A stretch of DNA of 64,000 nucleotides from WTGU01 sp965200925 (GCA_965200925.1 OZ241738.1:1426001-1490000), one strand, 5' to 3'. Shown: positions 44,267-52,954, counted from the first letter of the stretch. Program-made: numbers and translations. Notes: generated by a model not told the origin, from the sequence alone.

Positions 44267-45496
44267 TCAGGCGCCTTCCGCCCGGCCCGGTATCAGGCCG
44301 TTGGACGGCCGCGTCTCGTCCAGGACCTTGCGGGCCGTCTCGGCGCCGGCGACGGGCAGGCCGTTCGGGTCCAGCAGGCCGATCTGCACCAGCACCGAGG
44401 CCTGATCCCAGTAGATGTGCTCGTGATAGAGCTTGTCGCCGCGGAAGTTCACGATGGCGACGAGCGGCACGGAGACCGCCTTGCCGGTCGGCGGGACGCC
44501 GGGGAGCATCCAGTCGATCTCCTCGTCATGGGTGAAGCTGAAGATCAGCTCGTCGACCACCCGGTCGGCGCCCACGGTGCGCGAGAGGGAGGTCAAGGTC
44601 GTGTCCTTCGGCATGCGGGGGATGAAGTGGCGTTCGTAGAAGCGCGCGAGCGCCTCGGCGCCCGTCCCGCCCGTCATCGTCGGGACGTGGTTGACGTAAG
44701 GCTCGGCGACCATGGTGGCCATGGTCTTCGCCACGTCGCGGGTCGCGAACTCGCAGTCCAGATGGTGCTCCCAGAGCGCCTCGAGATCGTAGGCCGGGCC
44801 GATGGCGCCGCGGAGCAGCGCGAGCGTCCGCGAATGGGCCATCATCGCCGACGGGCGGTGATAGGCGTCGGGCCGGTCGCGGTTGCAGAAGCCGTGGCCC
44901 GTTCCCGGATAGCGGCGAATATCGATCTCGGGCCGGTCGGCGAAATGGGCGGCGATGGCGTCGACCGCCGCCGGCGGCACGAATTCGTCGGCGCCGGCGA
45001 AGTGCATCAGCACGGGGCAGGCGATGCCGCCGGACTCGTCGAGCGCAGCTTCGATGCCGACGCCGTAGCAGCAGACCGCCGCGTCGACCGAATGCCGGGC
45101 CGCGGCGAGATAGGCGAGTTTGCCGCCGAGGCAGAAGCCCATCGCGGCGGCCTTGCCGGTGCATTCGGGGCGCGCCCGCAGCACCGCCAGCGCGGTGCCG
45201 ATGTCGGCGACGCCCCGGTCCACGTCGAAGCGTTCGTAGAGGTCGAAGGCCCTGGCGAGATCGGCACCGTCGTAGCCGAGATCGACGCCGGGCGCGAGCC
45301 GCCAGAAGAGGTCGGGCGCGAGGCAGACATAGCCCTCTTCCGCGAACAGGTCGGCTGCGGCGCGGAGGCTCGCGTTGACGCCGAAGATCTCCTGCGCGAG
45401 CAGCAGGCCGGGGCCGCGGCCCGATCCGGGGAGCGCCAGATAGCCCCGGAACGTCCGCCCGTCCTCGGTCGCGAGATCGATGGTCCGGCCCGTCAT
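44267..45496 (-). CDS. Dienelactone hydrolase fused to an NTF2/SnoaL-like domain
   Basis: The 409-residue protein has two parts. Residues 1-235 are a dienelactone-hydrolase-like alpha/beta hydrolase with nucleophile C122 in MGFCLGG, acid D170 and H201 in GTGHGF. Residues 240-409 form an NTF2/SnoaL-like domain (EALWEHHLDCEF, later HEHIYWDQASVL). DLH opens lactones in aromatic ring-cleavage pathways. It is 17 bp upstream of the coxL-like gene and appears to be the first gene of the operon. The fusion suggests consecutive handling of one intermediate. The ATG at 45496 removes 21 Arg-rich codons. Confidence 0.85.
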   Translation of the reverse strand: MTGRTIDLATEDGRTFRGYLALPGSGRGPGLLLAQEIFGVNASLRAAADLFAEEGYVCLAPDLFWRLAPGVDLGYDGADLARAFDLYERFDVDRGVADIGTALAVLRARPECTGKAAAMGFCLGGKLAYLAAARHSVDAAVCCYGVGIEAALDESGGIACPVLMHFAGADEFVPPAAVDAIAAHFADRPEIDIRRYPGTGHGFCNRDRPDAYHRPSAMMAHSRTLALLRGAIGPAYDLEALWEHHLDCEFATRDVAKTMATMVAEPYVNHVPTMTGGTGAEALARFYERHFIPRMPKDTTLTSLSRTVGADRVVDELIFSFTHDEEIDWMLPGVPPTGKAVSVPLVAIVNFRGDKLYHEHIYWDQASVLVQIGLLDPNGLPVAGAETARKVLDETRPSNGLIPGRAEGA

Positions 45497-45594
45497 GGCG
45501 GGTCCCCCGCGGCGATTGCGCCCCGCCCGCATTCTGGTCCCGCGCCGCCGCCACCGCAATCGCGCCGCACATCGGGAAGGACGTGCGTCGCGGC

Positions 45595-48030
45595 TCAGAA
45601 GCGGAGGCGAAAGCGGGCGGCGGCGTGGACGGGTTCGCCGTCCACCACCAGCGCCGTGTAGCCGCCGCGCAGCGTCCAGTCGCCGGCGCGGGCGAGGTTC
45701 ACGGCGGCGCCGGCGGCATGGATCGTGCGCGGCAGCCCTTGCGCGGTCGCGGGCGTCGAGAAGCGCAGCCCGCCCGCCCTGTCCGCCTGCCGCACCCGCA
45801 GGCCCTCCGGCCCGTCGGTCGCGATGCGCGCCGTGGCGAGGTTCAGTTCCGGGCGCCAGCGCAGCGTGTCCGCCTCCAGCCAGTCTGCGGGCGCGAGTGC
45901 GACGCGCGCCTTCCAGCCGTCGTAGCGCTGCGACAGCGCCGGGATCTCGGAGCGCAGCGCCGCCGAGGTGGCCGTGTACGCCGCTTGGTCCAGCGAGCCA
46001 GTGAACAACGGGAGGGACGGGTCGAGCCGCAGCCCGCCCAGCCCCAGCCGCGTGCCCATCTCGGCCCGCGCCCGCTCGTGACGCAGGCCGAAGGCGCCGC
46101 TCAGGCTCCCCAGCCCATCGAGGTTGGCGAAGGTCGTCTGCGCCCGGTAGTCGCCGCGCGAAACGTCGGCGTTCGCGAACAAGGCATCGGATTCCCAGCC
46201 GCCCCGCAGCGCGTAGCGGTGGCCGTCGAAGGCGCTGTCGTCGAGGCCGGCTGCGAGCTGCGGCATTCCCGAGAAGCCCAGGTGAAAGCCGTCGCCCAGG
46301 CGGGCGGTGGCGCCCATCCGCAGGCCGTGCAGGGACCCGGCAGCGCTCGCAGGCACGGGCGCATCACCGATCATTGCCTGGCCCCACCAGACGATCCCGT
46401 CCTCGCCCGCGCGCTCGGCCGCAGGCGCCCATGCGGCGAAGCCGCCTGCGACCGGTGCTTCGTCGCCGAACATGACGTCGAACAGGTCGAAGAAGTCGAA
46501 CAGCGCCAGCGCGAAGACCGCCCCGCCGCCGATGGCGAGAGCCGTCTTCTCGTTGTCGCCGTCTTTCGCTGCCGGCGCCGGCTCCTCTGTCTCCTCGGCG
46601 GTCGGTGACTCCTCCGGGATGCTCTTCGGAGCGGTGGCCAAGTCTTCGTCCGGGTTCAGCGTGGCGGTCGTGCCGGTCTCCGTCGTCGTTTCAAGAGTCC
46701 CGACCGTTTTCGCCTCTCCGGTTTCGTCATCGGTCGTCTGCAACGTCGGAGCGACGCCGCTGGAGGTTGTGAGCCGGATTCCCACACTGACCAGTTTGAC
46801 CTCTCCCGACCGCAGCACCGATGCGGCGGCGGTCCTCTGCTGCGCCGCGTCGAGCGCCGGAGCGTAGGCCGCGGAAACGCCCGGGGTGGCGCCTTTCAAG
46901 GTGATCCCCCCGCCGGCCGTGACTCGCCCGTGATCCGTGGTGTCGGCCGCGATGTCGCCGATCTCCATCGTCAGTCGGCCGGCGTCCTCCACCGTCACCG
47001 TGCCGTCTGCGCCCAGATCGAGATGGCCGCGGACGTTGAGACTGCCCCGCTCCACCGCGAGGGAGGAGCCGGTGAAGGTCGCATCGTGCACGCGCGCCGT
47101 CCCCGTCCCGCGCTTGATCATGTCCTCGATGCCGGTGATCGTGCCCTCGATGCTGGCGACCCCGTCGCGCACGTCGAACAGCAGTGTGTCCTCCCCGGTG
47201 CCGAACGACACGTCGCCGCCGATATAGCCGGCCGTCTCCAGGGTGTCGGCGCCGACGCCGAAGGAGACGTCGCCTTCGAGGAAGGCGCCGTCCGCGAGCG
47301 TGAGCCGCGTCGTGCCGCCCTCGAGCCGCGCCGCCAGCGGCGCGCGGACCGTCCCGCCGCGGACGGTCACGCGGGCCGTGCCGGTTGCGCCCGTCCCGGC
47401 CCAGATGCCGATGCCGCTCTCGTCCGCATCGTCCGTCGCCGGGTCGTCCGCGGCGGAAGCCATGACCGTCCCGCCCGTCATCTCCACGGTGGCCGTTCCG
47501 GCGCCGTAGGTCAGGGCCCGGAGCCCGGTCATGCCTGCGCCGGTGACGGTCACGTCGCCGCTGTTGAGCACGGTGGCGTCGCCGGTGTCCGTGATCGCTT
47601 CGTTCGTGAAGTTGAAGAACCCGGCCCACACGCCGGCGTCCTTGTTTTCCGGCTCGTTGTCGTCCCACACGCCGGCGCGGCCGGATGCGACGATCGTGCC
47701 GGCGTTTTCCGCCCGCGCGGTGCCGAAGGAGGTTCCGCCCGCGCCGACGACGATCGCGGCGGCCAGGCCGCCGGTTTCGTCACCCGTCGTTTCGATCCGG
47801 GCGCCTGCCGCGTTGAGCGCGGTGGCGAGATTGGGGTTGGCCTCGGTGCCTCCACGATGCGCGATCGCGAGGACGCCTTCCGCTTGGCGGCCCTCGGTGG
47901 TCACCCTGCCCCTGTTCACGGCCCGCGCCTGTGCCGACGTGCGGGAACCATCGTTTTGCGTTTCAGCGATGACGCCGAACACCCATGGCCCTTTCGTGGC
48001 GACCTGTCCGGTGGCGTCGTTCTCCGCCAA
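45595..48030 (-). CDS. Autotransporter, N-terminally truncated (passenger plus beta-barrel)
   Basis: This frame of 811 residues starts at a TTG inside coding-like sequence: the same frame continues upstream as HAYSTAANALAEND until a stop at 48163-48165. No signal peptide is present. The passenger (to about residue 480) is Thr/Gly/Asp-rich with repeated TVTVRGGTV-type strands. A hydrophobic Phe-rich linker (GGAVFALALFDFFDLFDVMFG, cited only in part: FALALFDFFDLFD) precedes about 260 residues of barrel ending in the terminal-Phe pattern ARFRLRF. Without its export signal the product should not reach the outer membrane, so it is probably a broken gene. A matching passenger remnant lies at 49431-50205. 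Confidence 0.75.
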   Translation of the reverse strand: MAENDATGQVATKGPWVFGVIAETQNDGSRTSAQARAVNRGRVTTEGRQAEGVLAIAHRGGTEANPNLATALNAAGARIETTGDETGGLAAAIVVGAGGTSFGTARAENAGTIVASGRAGVWDDNEPENKDAGVWAGFFNFTNEAITDTGDATVLNSGDVTVTGAGMTGLRALTYGAGTATVEMTGGTVMASAADDPATDDADESGIGIWAGTGATGTARVTVRGGTVRAPLAARLEGGTTRLTLADGAFLEGDVSFGVGADTLETAGYIGGDVSFGTGEDTLLFDVRDGVASIEGTITGIEDMIKRGTGTARVHDATFTGSSLAVERGSLNVRGHLDLGADGTVTVEDAGRLTMEIGDIAADTTDHGRVTAGGGITLKGATPGVSAAYAPALDAAQQRTAAASVLRSGEVKLVSVGIRLTTSSGVAPTLQTTDDETGEAKTVGTLETTTETGTTATLNPDEDLATAPKSIPEESPTAEETEEPAPAAKDGDNEKTALAIGGGAVFALALFDFFDLFDVMFGDEAPVAGGFAAWAPAAERAGEDGIVWWGQAMIGDAPVPASAAGSLHGLRMGATARLGDGFHLGFSGMPQLAAGLDDSAFDGHRYALRGGWESDALFANADVSRGDYRAQTTFANLDGLGSLSGAFGLRHERARAEMGTRLGLGGLRLDPSLPLFTGSLDQAAYTATSAALRSEIPALSQRYDGWKARVALAPADWLEADTLRWRPELNLATARIATDGPEGLRVRQADRAGGLRFSTPATAQGLPRTIHAAGAAVNLARAGDWTLRGGYTALVVDGEPVHAAARFRLRF

Positions 48031-48396
48031 GGCGTTGGCCGCCGTCGAATAGGCGTGCGGGCCGGTTCCGCGCCGTCGGGTAGCAACCTGCGCCGGCGTG
48101 CTTCTTGCGCGGCCGCCTCGAACGCGCGCGCATCGCCCCCCGCCAGCGCCGCAAGGGCCGCCTCACCAAACGCCGCCAGGGAACGCCGGCGCGCCGCCCG
48201 CACCGCAACGCGGGCCGTGCACGCCGTGCACCGCGCCCGCCCGCCGGCGCCGCGCACTCAATGCAATCGCCCGCCGCCCTATCCGGCCGGGCCGTCAAGA
48301 TCGAGATTCGGTATCGCGTCGAATCAAGGACTTGCGGCCCATCCCGCCGGCGGCGCCAGGAAGGCGCCGGAAAGACCCTCCCCCGCCGGCGCCGTC
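48031..48396. other. Degenerate sequence between the autotransporter and the ankyrin gene
   Basis: The first ~130 bp (48031-48162) continue the autotransporter frame without a start or signal sequence. Beyond the stop at 48163-48165 I see only Arg/Ala-rich open frames with no plausible protein, plus short GGCGCC-containing inverted repeats near 48345-48393. Nothing else is recognisable. Confidence 0.5.
48363..48393 (-). terminator. Hairpin just after the ankyrin gene
   Basis: GGCGCCGG (48363-48370) pairs with CCGGCGCC (48386-48393) around 15 bases. It begins four bases after the ankyrin gene stop on the minus strand. There is no strong T-run, so termination efficiency is doubtful. Confidence 0.4.
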
Positions 48397-49257
48397 CTAC
48401 TCGAACCGGCCTTCCTTCAACAACCGGTAAGCGGCCGTCCCCTTCAAGGCTTCGTTCTCTTTCGCATAGTCGAAGGGAGTCTTGCCGTCATCATCGCGCG
48501 CGGCGGGGTCCGCACCGCCTTCAAGCAACGCCATAATCACGGAAGGGTTGGCGTTCTCCAACGCCGCCAAGTGAAGCGGCGTGAAGCCGGCTACGGCGCG
48601 TGCACCGACGTCGGCGCCGCCCTCAATCAACGCCATAATCACGGAAGGGTTGGCGTTCTTCAACGCCGCCGAGTGAAGCGGCGTGAAGCCGGCTACGGCG
48701 CGCGCACCGACGTCGGCGCCGCCCTCAATCAACGCCATAATCACAGGGAGGTTGGAATTGTACGCCGCCGCCGCATGAAGCGGCGTAACGTCCCCTTCCT
48801 TGCGTGCACCGACGTCGGCGCCAGCTTCAATCAACGCCCGGATCACGAAAGGGTTGGAACTGGACCAAGCCGCCGCATGAAGCGGCGTTGCGCCGTCTTC
48901 CATGCGCGCGGCGGGGTTCGCGCCGCCTTCAATCAACGCCGCAATCGCGGAAGGGTTGGAATGGTACGCCGCCACATGAAGCGGCGTCATGCCGTCTTCG
49001 GCGCCCGCGTCGTTGGGGTCCGCGCCAGCTTTGATCAACGCCGCTATCACGGAAGGGGTGGTGTTCTTCAACGCCGCCAAGTGAAGCGGCGTGACGTCGG
49101 CTACGGCGCGCGCACCGACGTCGGCACCGCCTTCAATCAACGCCGCAATCGCGGAAGGGCTGGAATTGTACGCCGCCACATGAAGCGGCGTCATGCCGCC
49201 GCCGCACGCGGCAAGGGAAGCAAGCGAAGCCAGGCACACGGCAAGCAAGCGGTTCAT
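48397..49257 (-). CDS. Ankyrin-repeat lipoprotein
   Basis: The 286-residue protein has a lipoprotein signal peptide ending in a lipobox-like LAAC (Cys about 18), followed by GGG. Asp is absent at +2, favouring outer-membrane placement by the usual rule. The rest is seven to eight ankyrin repeats of about 35-37 residues with the TPLHLAAL-type helix start and ALIEGGADVGAR loops. Several units are nearly identical at DNA level (e.g. around 48500-48740), a sign of recent expansion. AAAGGACC precedes the ATG. Ankyrin arrays mediate protein binding; a partner is not evident. The gene sits between two autotransporter fragments. Confidence 0.9.
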   Translation of the reverse strand: MNRLLAVCLASLASLAACGGGMTPLHVAAYNSSPSAIAALIEGGADVGARAVADVTPLHLAALKNTTPSVIAALIKAGADPNDAGAEDGMTPLHVAAYHSNPSAIAALIEGGANPAARMEDGATPLHAAAWSSSNPFVIRALIEAGADVGARKEGDVTPLHAAAAYNSNLPVIMALIEGGADVGARAVAGFTPLHSAALKNANPSVIMALIEGGADVGARAVAGFTPLHLAALENANPSVIMALLEGGADPAARDDDGKTPFDYAKENEALKGTAAYRLLKEGRFE

Positions 49258-49290
49258 CGCGGGGTCCTTTCACGGCTTTCACGCATCGCG

Positions 49291-49318
49291 GCATTGTCAC
49301 CGGATCACTCGACAATGC
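49291..49318. promoter_or_regulatory. Inverted repeat upstream of the ankyrin lipoprotein gene (operator-like)
   Basis: GCATTGTC (49291-49298) and GACAATGC (49311-49318) form a perfect 8-bp inverted repeat with 12 bases between, placing half-site centres 20 bp apart (about two helical turns). It ends 34 bp before the ATG. This suits a dimeric regulator, although an RNA hairpin is also possible. No regulator gene is adjacent. Confidence 0.5.
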
Positions 49319-49430
49319 CAGCCTCGAACACACCGCGGCCCATAGCGCCCCGTAGGCGCCCGTGCGGCCCCGCCGGGGTAATCCTCCAAGACCCGACAGC
49401 GGCCCATCGCTGTGGGCGCTCTACGGCCCT

Positions 49431-50205
49431 TCAGAGCCCGAACGCGCCCTTATGCCCGGGCAATTCGCCCTCGGCGGCGGCGGTGGTAAGTGTCCGCACG
49501 TTGCCCCGGTTGACGGCCTGCGCGGCGCGGACGTCCGACCCTGCGAGAACGGCATGGGCGTTGGGGCCGTGCGTTTCCGCCACGCCGCCCGTGTCGTTGA
49601 CGGCGTTCGCGACGCCGCTGTTCGCCCAGGCGTAAAGCCCCGTGGGCCAACGGAGGCTTCTCGTGCATGCCGCCACCGTTGACGATCGTCTCGTAATTGG
49701 TGGCCGTCGCCAGTGCGGCACCGTAACCGTCCGCATAGAGGTCGTAAGCGGTTCTCGGCGTTGGCGTCTCCCTCCTGGGAGCCGGCGTACACGCCCAGGG
49801 ATGTTGCGTCGCTCGCTCCGGTGGTGACTGCGCCGCCGTAGGTGGTGATCGTTCCCCGGTTGATCGCCGTCGCCGTGCCGCGGCCGCTGACCCGGGCGCT
49901 CACGCCGTTCGCGGCGTTCTCCCGGGCCTTTACCGTCGCGCGGGATTCGGCCCAGATGTTCTCCCCGCCGTCAGGGTCGCGGAAGCGCAGGCCATGCTCC
50001 TGGGCCCCCGTGGTCGCGATGGCGGCGGACGGCACCACGACGTAGCGGAAATCCGCCGGCGTCCTCTTCGTTGGCGCGCGCTCCGCCCGTGAGCCGCATG
50101 ACGAAGAGAGAGTCGGCTTGGCGGCCGGCCGGAAGGCGGTTCGAATCGATGGCCGGCGTGACGGTGGAGTCGTCGTCCGTGGCCTTCTCCGGTCGGGCAG
50201 CCTAC
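49431..50205 (-). pseudogene. Autotransporter passenger fragment, frameshifted
   Basis: Three minus-strand frames spliced together give one Asn/Ala/Thr-rich passenger: about 50205-49750 reads TVTPAIDSNRLPAG, LTGGARANEEDAG, DFRYVVVPSAA and GASDATSLGVYAGS. Then a second frame gives YGAALATATNYETIVNGGG. A third gives GLYAWANSGVANAVNDTGG and AAQAVNRGNVRTL before a TGA at 49431. At least three frame changes are needed, and neither signal peptide nor barrel is present. AVNRGNVRT here echoes AVNRGRVTT in the 45595-48030 gene, suggesting the two are halves or copies of one gene. Confidence 0.6.
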
Positions 50206-50214
50206 AAAGCGGCC

Positions 50215-51108
50215 ATGCCTCCCCCGCGAGCCGTGGCGAACGCGCCGCTCGTCGGCGTGCTCTACATGTGCGCGACCGCCGTCGCCATGTTCCCGGCGCT
50301 CAACGCCACGGTGAAATATCTCGTCGCCGACTACCACATGGCGCAGATCATCTGGTTCCGCTGCGTCGTCCACCTGGCCCTGATGGTCGCGCTCTTCATG
50401 CCGGCGATGGGGTGGCGGCTGTTCGCGACCCGACGCCCGTGGTTGCAGGGAATCCGCTCGCTGACCCAGCTCGTCACCTTCACGCTGATCTGGTGCGCCC
50501 TGATCTGGACGCCGATGACGACGGTCACCATGGTGCTCTTCACCGGCCCGTTGATCCTGGTGGCGCTCTCGGTGCCGTTCCTGGGCGAGCGGGTGGGGCC
50601 GCGCCGCTGGGCCGCGGTCTTCATCGGCCTCGCCGGCGTGCTGATCGTCATCCGCCCGGGCGCCGACGTGGCGCACTGGGCCTCGCTCCTCGCCCTGGGC
50701 GGCGCCTTCTTCTACGCGGTCTACCAGGTCCAGACCCGCAAGCTCGCCGGCCAGGACGATCCGCGCACGACCTCGGTCTATACGATCCTGCTGGCCTTCG
50801 TCGTGACCACGGCCGCCGTGCCGTTCTTCTGGGAGGCGCCGGGCGGTGCGGTGGACTGGCTGGCGTTCCTGGCGCTGGGCGTGTTCGGCGGCCTCGCCCA
50901 CTACTTCGTCATCAAGGCCTATCAACACGCCGAGGCCTCGCTGGTGGGGCCGTTCGACTACGGCCAGCTGGTCGGGGCGAGCCTCCTCGGCTATCTGGTC
51001 TTCGGCGAGATTCCCGACCTCTGGACCTGGGTCGGCGCCGCCGTCATCGTCGCGAGCGGGCTTTACGTCGCGCACCGGGAGACGCGGGCGGAACGCTTGG
51101 CGCGCTGA
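50215..51108 (+). CDS. EamA/DMT-family transporter (copy 1)
   Basis: This 297-residue integral membrane protein has ten predicted hydrophobic helices in two EamA repeats, with family-like RRWAAVFIGLAGVL after helix 4 and TWVGAAVIVASGLYVA in the last helix. The ATG at 50215 is chosen because the upstream in-frame part overlaps the autotransporter remnant on the other strand and is polar. Close in sequence to the next gene, it is half of a tandem pair. Members export metabolites or amino acids; the substrate is unknown. Confidence 0.88.
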   Translation: MPPPRAVANAPLVGVLYMCATAVAMFPALNATVKYLVADYHMAQIIWFRCVVHLALMVALFMPAMGWRLFATRRPWLQGIRSLTQLVTFTLIWCALIWTPMTTVTMVLFTGPLILVALSVPFLGERVGPRRWAAVFIGLAGVLIVIRPGADVAHWASLLALGGAFFYAVYQVQTRKLAGQDDPRTTSVYTILLAFVVTTAAVPFFWEAPGGAVDWLAFLALGVFGGLAHYFVIKAYQHAEASLVGPFDYGQLVGASLLGYLVFGEIPDLWTWVGAAVIVASGLYVAHRETRAERLAR

Positions 51109-51155
51109 GCGGCGGCGCCTTGGCACGGCTGCGGGCCTTCCCCTACAAGGGCGCG

Positions 51156-52046
51156 ATGACCGTCTATCCGGCGCGCTACGACGATCCGCTTCGTGGCATC
51201 CTGTTCATGTGCCTGACGGCGATCGTCATGTTCCCGCTGCTCAACGCGACGACGAAATACCTCCTGGCGGCGGATTATTCTGTGGTTCAGGTCATGTGGG
51301 TGCGCTCGATCGTGCATCTGGCCTGGATGCTGGGGATGTTCCTGCCCCGCGCCGGGTGGCGGGTTCTGCGCAGCGCCCGGCCGGGGATGCAGCTCCTCCG
51401 CTCCGCGCTCCAGTTCGTGTCGCTCGTGCTGTTCGTGATCCCGCTCGCCTTCGCGCCGCTCACCACCTTGACGATGGCCTTCTTCACGGCCCCGCTCATG
51501 GTCGTCGCCCTGTCGGCGCCGATGCTGGGGGAGCGGGTGGGGCCCAGGCGCTGGGCCGCGGCGGCGTTCGGCTTCGCCGGCGTGATCGTGATCTTCCGGC
51601 CGAGCGGCGACCTGCTGCTTCACTGGTCGGTCTTTCTCGTCCTCGGCTCGGCCGCCACCTACGCGCTGTTCCAGATCCTGACCCGCCGGCTCGCGGCCGA
51701 GGACGACTACCGGACGACCGCCATCTACACGATCGTCGTGTCCCTGGTCGTGACCACGGTCGCGGGGCCGTTCTACTGGGAGTGGCCGCGGGAGGCCGTG
51801 CACTGGGCGGCCCTGATCGGCCTCGGCTTCCTCGGCGGGCTGGGGCATTTCGGGGTGATCAAGGCCTATCAGTACGGCCGCGCCTCTGTGGTGGGCCCCT
51901 TCGACTACGGACAGCTGATCGGCGCGGCCGCGATCGGCTTCCTCTGGTTCGGCGAGGTCATCGACCTGTGGACGTGGCTCGGCGCGGCGATGATCGTCGC
52001 CAGCGGCCTCTACATCGCCCGCCGCGAGGCCCGCCTCGCCCGCTGA
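51156..52046 (+). CDS. EamA/DMT-family transporter (copy 2)
   Basis: The 296-residue paralogue of the preceding gene aligns along its length: FMCLTAIVMFPLLNATTKYLL here against YMCATAVAMFPALNATVKYLV there (quoted in part: MFPLLNATTKYL and MFPALNATVKYL). Both end in WTW-GAA-IVASGLY-A-RE. It starts 47 bp after copy 1. Tandem DMT genes may form a heterodimeric exporter, as in paired SMR/EamA systems, or simply be a recent duplication. The substrate is unknown. Confidence 0.88.
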   Translation: MTVYPARYDDPLRGILFMCLTAIVMFPLLNATTKYLLAADYSVVQVMWVRSIVHLAWMLGMFLPRAGWRVLRSARPGMQLLRSALQFVSLVLFVIPLAFAPLTTLTMAFFTAPLMVVALSAPMLGERVGPRRWAAAAFGFAGVIVIFRPSGDLLLHWSVFLVLGSAATYALFQILTRRLAAEDDYRTTAIYTIVVSLVVTTVAGPFYWEWPREAVHWAALIGLGFLGGLGHFGVIKAYQYGRASVVGPFDYGQLIGAAAIGFLWFGEVIDLWTWLGAAMIVASGLYIARREARLAR

Positions 52047-52084
52047 GCGGCGCCCGCCAAGCGGGGCGCCCGCCGAGCGGGGCG
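52047..52084. repeat. Short GC-rich tandem repeat between convergent genes
   Basis: GCGG(GG)CGCCCGCC(A/G)A occurs about two and a half times (units of 14-16 bp) between the EamA copy-2 stop and the PxpB-like stop. The CGCCCGC/GCGGGCG content allows a hairpin, so it may act as a transcript end. No T-run follows. Confidence 0.5.
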
Positions 52085-52954
52085 TCAGAGCCGCCGGTTC
52101 GCGTCGAGCGCGGCGAGCCAGCGCTTGTAGTTGCGCACCGAGAACCGCTGGTACTCGATGACGTTGTAGACGTAGCTGCCGTCCTCGATCCTGGCCGCCG
52201 CGTCGTCATAGGCTTCGCGGGTCACGGGGACGAACCTGATCCGGTCTCCCGGCCGGAACAGCACGATCTCCCCGCCGAAGGCGTCGAAGCGCTTTTCCGT
52301 ATCCCAGATGGGCACGGGCGTGCGGCCCAGGAGCTGGTAGCCGCCCGGCGTGTTGACCGGATAGATGGCGCTCGCCGAGCCGCCCATGCCGACCGTGCCC
52401 TGCGGGGTCCAGGTGCGCGGCGGGTTGTATTTGGGGACGGTGATCATCGCCCGCGGGTCCAGCGGCTGGAGGAAGGGCAGGCCCGGCCAGAAGCCGAGGG
52501 AAGCCACCCAGTATTCCGAACCCGAATGAACGCGCACGAGGTGGTCGCGCCCGGCGAGGCCGTTCAGCCGCGCCACGAGGTCCGGGTCGTATTCCTTCGG
52601 CGCGATCTTCGCGCTGTAGTCGTCGATGCATTCCCGGGTCCAGGGGTCGAGATACATCGTCTCGAACAGGAACAGCCGGCTGTCGAGCTCGATGTCGTCG
52701 GTCGCGCCCAGGCTCGCGATCAGCGCCCGCAGCTCCTTCACGAGGTCGTCGTAGGAAACCGCGGCCGGCTCGTAGTGGACCAGCATCGAGGCGAAGCAGG
52801 GCGCCGTCTCGACGATGCCCTTCGTCCCGTCGGCGACGATGCGCGCCGCCAGCCCCTGGGCGACGAAGTTCAGCTCCAGGTTCATCTCGTTGCCGAACTC
52901 GATCAGGACGTAGCGGTCGCCGCCGGGCAGGAATTTCGGTTCGTCGTAGATCAT
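52085..52954 (-). CDS. pxpB: 5-oxoprolinase subunit B / allophanate-hydrolase-subunit-1-like protein
   Basis: The 289-residue protein matches the PxpB/KipI (carboxyltransferase domain subdomain C and D) family. FLPGGDRYVLIEFGNEMNLELN is the N-terminal hallmark (only FGNEMNLELN is quoted as the key segment), followed by ELRALIASLG, GFWPGLPFL and the typical GGYQLLGRTPVPIWD. PxpB normally acts with PxpA and PxpC to cleave 5-oxoproline, or with a biotin-dependent carboxylase as in urea amidolyase-like systems. No PxpA or PxpC occurs nearby. Its ATG overlaps the corrected stop of the biotin carboxylase, so the two are partners by context. Confidence 0.85.
   Translation of the reverse strand: MIYDEPKFLPGGDRYVLIEFGNEMNLELNFVAQGLAARIVADGTKGIVETAPCFASMLVHYEPAAVSYDDLVKELRALIASLGATDDIELDSRLFLFETMYLDPWTRECIDDYSAKIAPKEYDPDLVARLNGLAGRDHLVRVHSGSEYWVASLGFWPGLPFLQPLDPRAMITVPKYNPPRTWTPQGTVGMGGSASAIYPVNTPGGYQLLGRTPVPIWDTEKRFDAFGGEIVLFRPGDRIRFVPVTREAYDDAAARIEDGSYVYNVIEYQRFSVRNYKRWLAALDANRRL

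Noticed and set aside
48430..49200. Regular ~108-bp repeats suspected of being a CRISPR or satellite array
   Set aside because: The period is far too long, there are no unique spacers, and the repeats translate in frame as ankyrin units.
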